Assembly: GCA_049514735.1 (NCBI GenBank)
Contig: JBEKUT010000148.1
Coordinates: 1-21,698 of the forward strand
Origin: JAICMB01 sp049514735
GTDB taxonomy: Bacteria; Acidobacteriota; Terriglobia; Bryobacterales; Bryobacteraceae
DNA length: 21,698 nt
Direction: 5' to 3'
Shown: piece by piece, positions 14,399 to 21,644 of the stretch
Position numbering within the stretch: position 1 is the stretch's first letter
How the letters are laid out: each line of letters begins with the position of its first letter
Program-made: the position numbers and the translations under genes
The notes under the pieces: model-generated
Databases searched by the model: none
Told to the model about the DNA's origin: nothing
Seen by the model: the letters and a program-made list of their open reading frames with translations, nothing else

Positions 14399-15778
14399 TC
14401 ACGGCGTCACCGCCTCGCCCGATTTCTTTCTTGCATTGGAGACAATCAGCGGCGTCTTCCCGGTTGCTCCACGCTGCAATTGCTCGACGTCGCGTACCCG
14501 AACCTCGAGATGCGCCGCTCCCTCGCGTGCCAGAAGACCCCGTACCGCGCTCTCGATTTGCGCGCGCCACGCCGCATCGCGGAGCCCGGTAAGATTCACG
14601 CGCAGTTCGTCGTCGGCCTGAACCACTTGCCAGCCCGTCACCGGCGCCGATTCCAAAACGCGGTGAAAAGCATTCGGATGGATCGAGATCGATTGGCCCG
14701 TGCCATCGCCGGCCGGAAAACTCAACACGTCCTCGACGCGGCCTTCAACGGCCTCAATCAACCGGAACGGACGTCCACACTCGCATTCGCCCGCCACTGG
14801 CCGCACCATATCGCTGATCTCGTAACGAATCAGCGGCTGCGTGCGACGATTGAATATCGTGAGCAGAATGCGATCGCCCGCTACTCCCGGCGGTACCGCC
14901 CGCCCACGCTCGTCCACAATTTCGATAATGGCGCCGTCTTCGAAAAGGTGCTTCCGCCCATAAGAGCATTCCGCTGCGATGGGCGCGTATTCCGTAGCTC
15001 CGTACGTGTCGTAAATCTTGGCCGGCCATGCCTTCTCGACACGCTTCCGTGTTTCAGCCGTCAGGACCTCCGCGCTGGTCGCGACATATCGAATCGGAAC
15101 CTGCAATCGTCCTTGAACTTGCTCTTCCGCGAGTTGCCGCAGAATCGATGGGTACGCCACCAGGACCTCGGGCTGCCACTGATTCAGACGCCGCACCATG
15201 GATTCCAGTGGTTCGGCGGCATCCAGGCGCAGCGTGGGAATGAGCCGGCTGGAGACCGACAATCCAACCCGTGCCGAATAATGCGAGGCTGCCGTCGATG
15301 TCACCATCGCGGTGCGCGACGGCCGGAACAGATTTGGCTGAATGCCCGCCCATCCGATCGGCCGCGCGATCGATGCCACAGCTGTCAGCCATTCCTTCTC
15401 GTTAAAGAGGAAAACGCCGCGGCGTCCCGTGCTGCCCGACGTCGCGAGCGCCACGTACCGTCCCCGATAAAGCCGCACCGAATCGTCGCCCAGAAAATCC
15501 TCTACCTCGCGAAACCGGATGGAACGGTCCGTCACCAAATCGTCGAAGTGCTCCATCATCGTCGCCTTCGTGAGAATTGGAAGCTCGCTCAGCGGGTGCG
15601 ATTCCAGGCCGGCGTGAAAGCGGCGATAGAAGGGCGAGCATTGATACGCATACTGCCGGATCGCGCGCTCCGCCTGGCTTTGATGCATCGACAGTTCGGC
15701 GCGGGTCCACCGGCAGCTACGTTCCAAACCGCGCCGCTTCCAAAGCACGCGCAAAGGCATCAAAATGTTGGACGGCAT
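14399..15778 (-). CDS. PaaK/CapK-like adenylate-forming enzyme (phenylacetate-CoA ligase family)
   Basis: This 459-residue cytoplasmic protein belongs to the PaaK-like branch of the ANL superfamily, which activates a carboxylate with ATP. Visible motifs are the phosphate loop TSGSTGRRGV (residues 113-122), YGATE (259-263), ISD with the ribose-binding Asp323, GRVEDVL (347-352) and a C-terminal GKTPLIV whose Lys441 fits the catalytic lysine. A CECG segment (332-335) resembles the metal-site cysteines common in this branch. The substrate is not predictable; relatives include aryl-CoA ligases and enzymes tied to polysaccharide or coenzyme loci. It starts at ATG 15778, 36 nt from a divergent alpha/beta hydrolase, and is followed 6 nt later by an unknown gene. 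Confidence 0.85.
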   Translation of the reverse strand: MPSNILMPLRVLWKRRGLERSCRWTRAELSMHQSQAERAIRQYAYQCSPFYRRFHAGLESHPLSELPILTKATMMEHFDDLVTDRSIRFREVEDFLGDDSVRLYRGRYVALATSGSTGRRGVFLFNEKEWLTAVASIARPIGWAGIQPNLFRPSRTAMVTSTAASHYSARVGLSVSSRLIPTLRLDAAEPLESMVRRLNQWQPEVLVAYPSILRQLAEEQVQGRLQVPIRYVATSAEVLTAETRKRVEKAWPAKIYDTYGATEYAPIAAECSYGRKHLFEDGAIIEIVDERGRAVPPGVAGDRILLTIFNRRTQPLIRYEISDMVRPVAGECECGRPFRLIEAVEGRVEDVLSFPAGDGTGQSISIHPNAFHRVLESAPVTGWQVVQADDELRVNLTGLRDAAWRAQIESAVRGLLAREGAAHLEVRVRDVEQLQRGATGKTPLIVSNARKKSGEAVTP

Positions 15779-15814
15779 CGCACTGAAACATACGAGAGGA
15801 ACTGGCGAACGGAT
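15779..15814. promoter_or_regulatory. 36-bp divergent intergenic region
   Basis: The PaaK-like gene (-) and the alpha/beta hydrolase (+) start back to back here. The space is too short for two separate promoters, so at least one promoter must lie inside the opposite coding region, or the hydrolase start lies further downstream. GAGAGGA (15794-15800) may serve as a distant Shine-Dalgarno for the TTG at 15815. Confidence 0.4.
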
Positions 15815-16681
15815 TTGGAACCTATTTCACATTTCTTTTATTCGGATCGTTTGAAGCTGCAGTTTTGGGATTACGGACAGGAAGGCAAGCCATCGGTCGT
15901 GCTGGTTCACGGCGGCCTCGACCACGCTCGCTCCTGGGATTGGGTGGCTCGCTCCTTATGTGAGCAATATCACGTCTACGCTCTCGATCTGCGCGGACAC
16001 GGCAACAGCGCCTGGGCGCCCGGCGCGATGTATAGCGTCGCCGAACACGTCCTCGATTTGTCCGCGCTGCTCGACATTATCAACGACTTTCCGATCCGCA
16101 TCGTCGGGCACTCGCTCGGTGGCATCGTCGTGCTGCACTACGCCGGGCTCTATCCGGATAAGGTGCGCAAGGCAGTATCGATCGAAGGCCTGGGATTCCC
16201 GCCCCGGCACCATCTTTACGGTCCGGCGTCGCAGCGCATGCGTTATTGGGTGGAAGCGGTCCGCAACTCCGAAGGCCGCACGCCTCGTAGTTTCCCGAAT
16301 CTGGATGCCGCGGCCGCCCGCATGAAGGAGGCCAATCCGCATCTCTCCGACGAAGTAGCGCGGCATCTCACGCTGCACGGGACCAACTGGAATTCGGACG
16401 GTTCCATGACCTGGAAATTCGACAACTATGCACGGCCAATCTCGCCCTATGGCCATCATATGGAAGATCTCGCCGAGATATATGGACAAATTTCTTCGCC
16501 AGTTCTATTTTTCTGGGGCCTCGAAAGTTTCGCGCCTTTGCCTTTCGGCGACCCGCGCTTGGCGGCCATCCGCGATTGCAATTTGATACAAGTGGAAAAC
16601 GCCGGCCACTGGGTCCATCACGATCAAATAGAACTTTTCCTGCGGGAAACCTCCGCATTTTTGGCGGGGGATGCGTCATAG
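15815..16681 (+). CDS. alpha/beta-fold hydrolase
   Basis: This 288-residue enzyme has the alpha/beta-hydrolase layout. The oxyanion segment is VHGG (31-34), the DLRGHGNS loop occupies 58-65, the nucleophile elbow is GHSLGG (98-103; Ser100), and the catalytic His265 lies in AGHWVHHD. The position where relatives carry the acid (WGxxD) reads WGLES (234-238), so the acid is either Glu237 or lies elsewhere. The frame stays open far upstream only because it is antisense to the PaaK-like gene; no ATG or GTG lies in the gap, so TTG 15815 (MEPISHFFYSDRLKL) is chosen. The substrate is unknown. It is followed directly by the DUF1223 gene. Confidence 0.83.
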   Translation: MEPISHFFYSDRLKLQFWDYGQEGKPSVVLVHGGLDHARSWDWVARSLCEQYHVYALDLRGHGNSAWAPGAMYSVAEHVLDLSALLDIINDFPIRIVGHSLGGIVVLHYAGLYPDKVRKAVSIEGLGFPPRHHLYGPASQRMRYWVEAVRNSEGRTPRSFPNLDAAAARMKEANPHLSDEVARHLTLHGTNWNSDGSMTWKFDNYARPISPYGHHMEDLAEIYGQISSPVLFFWGLESFAPLPFGDPRLAAIRDCNLIQVENAGHWVHHDQIELFLRETSAFLAGDAS

Positions 16682-16689
16682 TGTGTAAT

Positions 16690-17481
16690 ATGTGGTTCCT
16701 ACGTGTCTGCCTCAGCGCTGTTCTTCTTACCGGGTCGATTTTTGCCGGATCGGCCGATAGCCGCGTACCTGTCATCGTGGAATTGTTTACCAGCGAGGGC
16801 TGCTCGAGCTGTCCGCCCGCCGACGCCGTCCTTGCCCGTTTACAACGGAATCAGCCCGTTTCCGATGCCCGCATCATAGTGCTCAGCGAGCATGTCGATT
16901 ACTGGAACAACCTCGGTTGGGTGGACCCGTTTTCATCCCCGCAATTCCGCGCGCGCCAGAACGATTACGCCCGCGCTTTTGGAACGGACAACGTCTATAC
17001 GCCGCAGATGGTCGTGAACGGGCGCGCGGAATTCGTCGGCGACGATATCGATCGTGCGTCGGCGGAGATTCATAAGGCTGCGAACCAGCCACAGGCCGTG
17101 GTCCAACTGCAGCCCTACCGGAATCGGAAGGACCACGATTTGATCGACCTTGCCGTCCAGATCAAAGACCTACCGCCCGTCAAAGTTGGAGGATCGAAGG
17201 ATGGCGCGCCCATCCAGGTTTACATGGCGATCACCGAAGACAACCTCGCTTCCGATGTCCAACGCGGCGAAAACGGCGGCCATCGTTTACGGCACACCGC
17301 TGTGGTCCGCAGCTTCGGCGTGATCGGAACTATCGACCCGCGCGAGAAGCCATCGTTCGCTTTAAAGCCAACTCTCAAGTTTCCGGCGAATTGGAAGCGC
17401 CAGGATCTTCACGCCGTCGTTTTCGTGCAGGAAACGCGCTCGCAGCGCATCCTCGGCGCCGAAATCGCGGACCTGAATTAA
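16690..17481 (+). CDS. DUF1223 exported thioredoxin-fold protein
   Basis: This 263-residue protein has a signal peptide (LRVCLSAVLLTGSIFAGSA). The DUF1223 hallmark VELFTSEGCSSCPPAD follows, with Cys38 and Cys41 forming a CxxC pair. Further family segments are VLSEHVDYWNNLGWVDPFSS and NVYTPQMVVNGRAEFVG, the latter resembling the cis-Pro loop of thioredoxin folds. It probably acts in the periplasm; the redox role is inferred. GTG 16681 overlaps the hydrolase stop (TAGTG) and sits 10 nt after GGCGGGGG, so it is a serious alternative start adding three residues; ATG 16690 gives the cleaner signal peptide. It is likely co-transcribed with the hydrolase. Confidence 0.88.
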   Translation: MWFLRVCLSAVLLTGSIFAGSADSRVPVIVELFTSEGCSSCPPADAVLARLQRNQPVSDARIIVLSEHVDYWNNLGWVDPFSSPQFRARQNDYARAFGTDNVYTPQMVVNGRAEFVGDDIDRASAEIHKAANQPQAVVQLQPYRNRKDHDLIDLAVQIKDLPPVKVGGSKDGAPIQVYMAITEDNLASDVQRGENGGHRLRHTAVVRSFGVIGTIDPREKPSFALKPTLKFPANWKRQDLHAVVFVQETRSQRILGAEIADLN

Positions 17482-17493
17482 GCGCAAACCGAA

Positions 17494-17526
17494 CGCTCCG
17501 TTCCGAGCCGTGACCGGCAGGGAGCG
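17494..17526. terminator. possible bidirectional hairpin between convergent genes
   Basis: CGCTCC (17494-17499) pairs with GGAGCG (17521-17526) across a 21-nt loop, between the convergent DUF1223 and lepA stops. There is no T-run on either side, and the stem is short, so this is a weak terminator candidate. Confidence 0.2.
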
Positions 17527-17544
17527 GTCCTCCACGGGTCTCGC

Positions 17545-19353
17545 CTAATCGCTGTCGGGACCGACTTTGAGTACTGCGAGGAATGCTTCCTGGGGAATCT
17601 CGACACGGCCGACGCGCTTCATGCGGCGTTTGCCTTCCTTCTGTTTCTCGAGAAGTTTGCGCTTGCGCGATATGTCGCCGCCATAGCATTTCGCGAGGAC
17701 GTTCTTGCGCATGGCCGAGATGGTTTCGCGGGCGATCACCTTGTTCCCGATCGCGGCTTGCAGGGCGACTTCGAACATCTGGCGGGGAATCAGTTTGCGG
17801 AGCCGCGAGATGAGATCTTTGCCGCGCTCGAAGGAGAATTCTTTGTGGACGATGATGGAGAGCGCGTCCACGGGTTCGCCGGCGACGAGTACGTCGAGCT
17901 TGACCATCGGCGAGACGCGGTAACCGGATAGATGGTAGTCGAGCGACGCATAACCGCGCGAGGCTGATTTCAGGCGGTCGTAGAAATCGAGGACGATTTC
18001 GTTCAGGGGCAGCTCGTAGGCCAGCAGCACGCGGCCGCTGCCGATGTATTCGAACTTCTGCTGATTGCCGCGCTTCTCTTCGAGCAGCTTCAGAATCTCG
18101 CCGACGAAGTCTTCGCGCGTGATGACGGTGGCGTCGATGATCGGCTCTTCGATTTGTTTGATGAGGGTGGGATCGGGGAACTTGGTCGGATTGTCGACTT
18201 CGATGACCGTTCCATCCATCCTCGTGACGCGATAACGCACGCCGGGCGCGGTGGTGATGAGATCGATTTCGAACTCGCGTTCCAGGCGCTCCTGAATGAT
18301 TTCGAGATGCAGCAGGCCGAGGAAACCACAGCGGAATCCAAAGCCGAGAGCGACCGAATTTTCCGGTTCGAAGTTGAAGGCGCTGTCGTTCAAGCGCAGT
18401 TTTTCGAGCGCGTCGCGCAAACGCCCGTGCTCGTGGCTTTCCACGGGATACAGGCCGGCGAAGACCATCGGCTTGATTTCTTCGAATCCCGGCAAGGGCT
18501 CGCTCGCGGGATTTTCGTGGTCCGTGATGGTGTCGCCGATCTTGGCGTCCGACACGGTCTTGATGGTGGCAAAGAGGAAGCCGACTTCGCCGGCCGACAG
18601 TTCATCGGCGGGGATGGCCTTCGGCGATTGGTAACCGAGGCCCTCGACTTCATGCACCGTGCCGTTGGACCAGAGTCGAATTTTCTGGCCGACGCGAATT
18701 CGGCCGTCGATGATGCGAGCTAGGATAATGACGCCGCGGTAGGGATCGAACCAGGAGTCGAAGATCAGAGCGCGCAGGGGATCGTCCGGCGACCCTTTCG
18801 GCGCAGGCACGAGATGCACCACGGCTTCTAATACGTCTTTGATTCCGAGACCGCTCTTGGCGCTGATGAGGAGGGCATCGTGCGCGGGCAATCCGATGAC
18901 CTGCTCGATCTGCTCGCGTATGCGTTCCGGCTCGGCCGACGGCAAGTCGATTTTGTTGATGACCGGAATGATTTCGAGATTGTGATGCAGCGCGAGGTAT
19001 GTATTCGCGAGCGTTTGTGCTTCCACACCCTGCGATGCGTCAACAACCAGCAGCGCGCCTTCGCACGCCTGCAAACTCCGCGAAACTTCGTAAGTGAAGT
19101 CGACGTGGCCGGGTGTGTCGATCAGGTTGAGCTGATAAGTATTGCCATCGTCAGCTGTGTAGTTCAAGCGAACGGCGTGGGCTTTAATGGTGATGCCGCG
19201 CTCGCGCTCGAGATCCATGGTGTCGAGCACCTGCTCCATCATTTCGCGCTGCGCCAAAGCGCCGGTAACTTCGAGCAGGCGATCCGCGAGAGTAGACTTC
19301 CCGTGGTCGATGTGCGCGATGATGGAAAAGTTCCGGATGTACTTGGGGTCCAT
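17545..19353 (-). CDS. lepA: translation elongation factor 4 (back-translocating GTPase)
   Basis: This 602-residue protein is full-length LepA/EF4, a ribosome-dependent GTPase that affects translocation and initiation fidelity. GTPase motifs are AHIDHGKST (13-21), RGITIKA, DTPGHVD, NKIDLP and SAKSG. Diagnostic LepA parts include GFRCGFLGLLHLEIIQERLEREF, the YHLSGYRVSPMVKLDVLVAGEPVDALS region and the C-terminal ETISAMRKNVLAKCYGGDISRKRKLLEKQ and KRRMKRVG that define the family tail. MDPKYIRNFSIIAHIDHGKS is the expected N-terminus. No Shine-Dalgarno precedes it. It is divergent from ribH across 38 nt. Confidence 0.98.
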   Translation of the reverse strand: MDPKYIRNFSIIAHIDHGKSTLADRLLEVTGALAQREMMEQVLDTMDLERERGITIKAHAVRLNYTADDGNTYQLNLIDTPGHVDFTYEVSRSLQACEGALLVVDASQGVEAQTLANTYLALHHNLEIIPVINKIDLPSAEPERIREQIEQVIGLPAHDALLISAKSGLGIKDVLEAVVHLVPAPKGSPDDPLRALIFDSWFDPYRGVIILARIIDGRIRVGQKIRLWSNGTVHEVEGLGYQSPKAIPADELSAGEVGFLFATIKTVSDAKIGDTITDHENPASEPLPGFEEIKPMVFAGLYPVESHEHGRLRDALEKLRLNDSAFNFEPENSVALGFGFRCGFLGLLHLEIIQERLEREFEIDLITTAPGVRYRVTRMDGTVIEVDNPTKFPDPTLIKQIEEPIIDATVITREDFVGEILKLLEEKRGNQQKFEYIGSGRVLLAYELPLNEIVLDFYDRLKSASRGYASLDYHLSGYRVSPMVKLDVLVAGEPVDALSIIVHKEFSFERGKDLISRLRKLIPRQMFEVALQAAIGNKVIARETISAMRKNVLAKCYGGDISRKRKLLEKQKEGKRRMKRVGRVEIPQEAFLAVLKVGPDSD

Positions 19354-19355
19354 GC

Positions 19356-19365
19356 GGTAAAATGA
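19356..19365 (+). promoter_or_regulatory. candidate -10 region of ribH (GGTAAAATGA)
   Basis: This decamer is identical to 3901-3910 at the tRNA-Phe promoter. TAAAAT lies 28 nt before the ribH ATG. No convincing -35 accompanies it. Confidence 0.3.
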
Positions 19366-19391
19366 GGGCCTGAAATCAAATTATCCCATAT

Positions 19392-19862
19392 ATGTCCCGA
19401 ACCATCGAAGGTAACCTCGATTCGAAGGGCATGAAGTTTGCGATTGTCGTGTCGCGCTTCAACAGCTTCATCACGGAGAAATTGCTGGAGGGCGCGCTAG
19501 GTGCGTTGCGCCGCACGGGCGCGAGCGAGGACGATATCGAAATCGTGCGCGCTCCGGGCGCGTGGGAACTGCCGTTTATCGTGAAGATGCTGGCGGAACA
19601 GAAGCGGCACGACGCGGTGATTGCGCTGGGCGCCGTGATTCGCGGCGACACTCCGCATTTCGATTACGTGGCCGGTGAATGTGCGCGGCACTTGAGCGAG
19701 ATTCCATTGCAGACCGGTGTTCCCGTAGCGTTTGGCGTTCTGACAACGAATACCGTCGAGCAGGCGATCGACCGAGCAGGCGCCAAGGCGGGGAATAAGG
19801 GTTTCGATGCGGCGTTGAGCGCGGTCGAGATGGTCGATGTGGCGCGGCGTTTGCGAGGATGA
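19392..19862 (+). CDS. ribH: 6,7-dimethyl-8-ribityllumazine synthase
   Basis: This 156-residue enzyme condenses 5-amino-6-ribitylamino-uracil with 3,4-dihydroxy-2-butanone 4-phosphate, the penultimate step of riboflavin synthesis, and normally assembles into pentamers or capsids. Motifs are SRFN (21-24), PGAWELP (55-61), GAVIRGDTPHFDYV (80-93, catalytic His89), FGVLTTNT and the end EQAIDRAGAKAGNKG followed by AALSAVEM. Length is normal. TAAAAT at 19358-19363, in a GGTAAAATGA decamer shared with the tRNA-Phe promoter, is a candidate -10. No Shine-Dalgarno is seen. The gene is intact, but the last 82 nt recur in degenerate form at 21006-21087. Confidence 0.97.
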   Translation: MSRTIEGNLDSKGMKFAIVVSRFNSFITEKLLEGALGALRRTGASEDDIEIVRAPGAWELPFIVKMLAEQKRHDAVIALGAVIRGDTPHFDYVAGECARHLSEIPLQTGVPVAFGVLTTNTVEQAIDRAGAKAGNKGFDAALSAVEMVDVARRLRG

Positions 19863-19985
19863 CTTCTCTACCGCTCGCTAGGCAGCACGATAACAGCCAT
19901 GGAAGTGGCGGGCAAGGTGGGCGACGTTAATCGAACTGCTCTTGAACAGATGGGGGCGCGGCGGCGCGCCTTGCGGTGGCCCGCA
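19863..19985. other. non-coding stretch after ribH
   Basis: This is sequence between ribH and the broken DUF2971-like gene. It contains no convincing frame; a GC-rich GCGGCGGCGCGCC run lies near 19961. It is part of the DNA bracketed by the two ribH 3' ends. Confidence 0.4.
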
Positions 19986-20618
19986 TTAGACTGTGCAACT
20001 CTGCCGACCAGCGCCCACTGAACGAGCATGGCCTGCCTGGGTTGACTTCTCAATGCGGCCCCCGAACTCGAAATGCCGGACGGCTTCAGTGATGAAGGGA
20101 ACAGCCCAGCCGTCCAGGTCGGGCGACAATACCAAGCGCTCGATCAAAAGCTCTAGGTTTACCGGGATGTGAACGCCACTGGGATCACTTGCGCGAAACG
20201 CCAGCGCACGAAGCTCCTTTTCGTGCCCAAATGAAGCTTCATGCTTTATGAAAAGAGAACCGTAAAAGGCCTGGTTGATGTACTTCTCCTCATCCTCTTA
20301 GGGGAAGTACGTTACCGGGCCGATGGTCACGGGCGTGCTGCTCTCTTGTAGCGACGAACCCAAGCGGCGAACGGTGGATTGAATTGCAACGCCGTTTCTT
20401 GGCGCATATTCGCTCCACATCTCCAGAGAATCGGACCCGTTCATGAACCAGCAGTTGATGCACGCGTCCGTCCTTCGCTGAGTCACCATGATAGCCATCA
20501 TTCTTTCGGCATCTATGCTCCCGCGGCCTTCGAGGATGTCACGGGGTAATTGTTTCTTCGTTTCTTCCCAGGCCCGTCGTGGCAACGTGCCTTCAGTCGA
20601 GTCTTTCTGGCGATACAA
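19986..20618 (-). pseudogene. broken DUF2971-like gene
   Basis: Read leftward, one frame gives DSTEGTLPRR, then CINCWFMNGSDSLEMWSEY, GVAIQSTVRRL and IGPVTYF, the recognisable order of DUF2971-like proteins (FEGSLP, NCWH..E...MW..Y, AIQST, IG.V.Y). It then meets a TAA at 20298-20300 and continues in the same frame with SFGHEKELRAL and VLSPDLDGWAVPFITEAVRHF, the family's C-terminal half, to a TAA at 19986. The N-terminal ~30-40 residues are missing: upstream the frame continues as NTVWLTRSLY but soon hits a TGA near 20670. It is therefore truncated and interrupted. The family has no settled function; some members occur in mobile or defence contexts. Confidence 0.65.
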
Positions 20619-20835
20619 AGACCGCGTTAACCAGACCGTATTTATGGGCTGGTTCTTTCGTCGGCTCGCCCGGAACGGTCATACCTACAATTCGCAATAC
20701 CTGGTGGAGGATCAGTTTGTGGCTGCTCTCATGCTGTGTCACCATCTCTGTTACGAAGGCCGCGTCGTCCCCCTCAAGCGCGGCCAGATTGTCCCTTAAC
20801 GAATAGAGCTTCGCCACCACGTCAACGCCGTCCAT
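20593..20835 (-). CDS. unknown 80-residue protein
   Basis: The frame from ATG 20835 encodes 80 residues with a good Shine-Dalgarno (GGAGG, 10 nt upstream). The helical N-terminal half reads VVAKLYSLRDNLAALEGDDA and is followed by VTEMVTQHESSHKLILHQVL. I do not recognise a family. Its last 26 nt overlap the broken DUF2971-like frame, and it occupies the space where that gene's N-terminus should be. It could be a real small gene whose insertion truncated its neighbour, or a chance ORF. Confidence 0.45.
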   Translation of the reverse strand: MDGVDVVAKLYSLRDNLAALEGDDAAFVTEMVTQHESSHKLILHQVLRIVGMTVPGEPTKEPAHKYGLVNAVFVSPERLD

Positions 20836-20845
20836 GAGCAATCAC

Positions 20846-20850
20846 CCTCC
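20846..20850 (-). promoter_or_regulatory. Shine-Dalgarno GGAGG before the 80-residue ORF
   Basis: GGAGG on the minus strand lies 10 nt before the ATG at 20835. It supports that ATG over the TTG at 20841, which is only 4 nt away. Confidence 0.45.
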
Positions 20851-21005
20851 GAAGCTAACATCATAGCCACCTTTGCACGGGTGCGTTGTGTCGCCGGGCG
20901 CATCGCATTTTCCCTGCCTCAAGATGCACGACGCAGGTTTCATAAGGTCGAGTGCTCCTCTGCTGAACGGCATCGATGTCCTCTTCACGCGAGCTATGAT
21001 TCAAT

Positions 21006-21087
21006 CGCGAAGGCGGGGAATAAAAGGTTTCGACGCGGCGTTGAGCGCCGTCGAGAGGTGGATGTTGCGCGGCGTTTGCGAGGTTGA
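21006..21087 (+). repeat. degenerate second copy of the ribH 3' end
   Basis: These 82 nt align with ribH 19781-19862 with about eight substitutions, one inserted and one deleted base (roughly 88% identity). They run from the AKAGNKG codons to the ribH stop. The indels destroy the reading frame. The similarity begins abruptly inside the coding region and ends at or just beyond the stop, so only the 3' terminus was duplicated. It closes off 1.14 kb of accessory DNA. Confidence 0.85.
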
Positions 21088-21102
21088 GTAGCCTTGCCGC
21101 CT

Positions 21103-21429
21103 TCAGTCAATCAACTCATCCCATGCGAGCGCATATCCCAGCGCGCGCTTGACTTCCCAATGACGCGATGGAGCCAATGCGCCTGCCCGCGAATCGAGCC
21201 GCATCCGAGCGACGGTGCGGATATTATCCAGATTCGCCACGCACGGCTCCGGCAATCCCTCTCTCCGCCCGACTCTAACTTCAACTGGAATCGCGCGGAT
21301 CGTGGTCGTAATCTCCGCGACGATGAACTTGCTCAGGTACTGATAGGCATCATTGCGACTCAACAGCAACACAGGCCGGCGTCCCGCTGGAGCGGGCAGA
21401 TCCGCCCACCAGATCTCGAACTGTCTCAC
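21103..21429 (-). CDS. MazF/PemK-family toxin
   Basis: This 108-residue protein matches the MazF/PemK endoribonuclease family. It starts FEIWWADLPAPAGRRPVLLL, followed by the YLSKFIVAEITTTIRAIPVEV strands and GLPEPCVANLDNIRTV, the conserved segment around the active cleft. Members cleave mRNA or tRNA at short sequences; the specificity here is unknown. The GTG start overlaps the antitoxin stop as GTGA, so the two are translationally coupled. Confidence 0.9.
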   Translation of the reverse strand: MRQFEIWWADLPAPAGRRPVLLLSRNDAYQYLSKFIVAEITTTIRAIPVEVRVGRREGLPEPCVANLDNIRTVARMRLDSRAGALAPSRHWEVKRALGYALAWDELID

Positions 21430-21644
21430 GATCTGTAGATCTCGGCTGCGCTCCAGTCGTCCGCATCGACAGCCGAGTCGGGATTCTTGCGGTATGCTTC
21501 ACGCATAGCGCGGTATTCCGCCTGGCGGATTGCCTTCCGAATCGCTTGGCGAACGAACTCCGACCGCTGCCTTTTTCCGGGCGAAGCCACGCGGTTCAAC
21601 GCGGCCAGCGTCTGCTCATCCAAATGGATCAGGAGCCGCTTCAT
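21426..21644 (-). CDS. ribbon-helix-helix antitoxin of the MazF pair
   Basis: This 72-residue protein has an N-terminal RHH-like fold (MKRLLIHLDEQTLAALNRVA, then KRQRSEFVRQAIRKAIRQAE), followed by an acidic tail (DSAVDADDWSAAEIYRS) that probably wraps the toxin. RHH antitoxins with MazF toxins are common, unlike the AbrB-fold MazE of E. coli. The ATG at 21644 has no visible Shine-Dalgarno. The promoter probably lies in the last 54 nt of the window, where a TATACC occurs but no clear -35. Confidence 0.85.
   Translation of the reverse strand: MKRLLIHLDEQTLAALNRVASPGKRQRSEFVRQAIRKAIRQAEYRAMREAYRKNPDSAVDADDWSAAEIYRS

Noticed and set aside
14369..15814. Long plus-strand frame (about 480 codons) leading into the hydrolase
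   Set aside because: It is antisense to the PaaK-like gene, Arg/His/Pro-rich with no family pattern; only the part from 15815 is real.
18154..18723. 189-codon plus-strand frame
   Set aside because: It is antisense to lepA.
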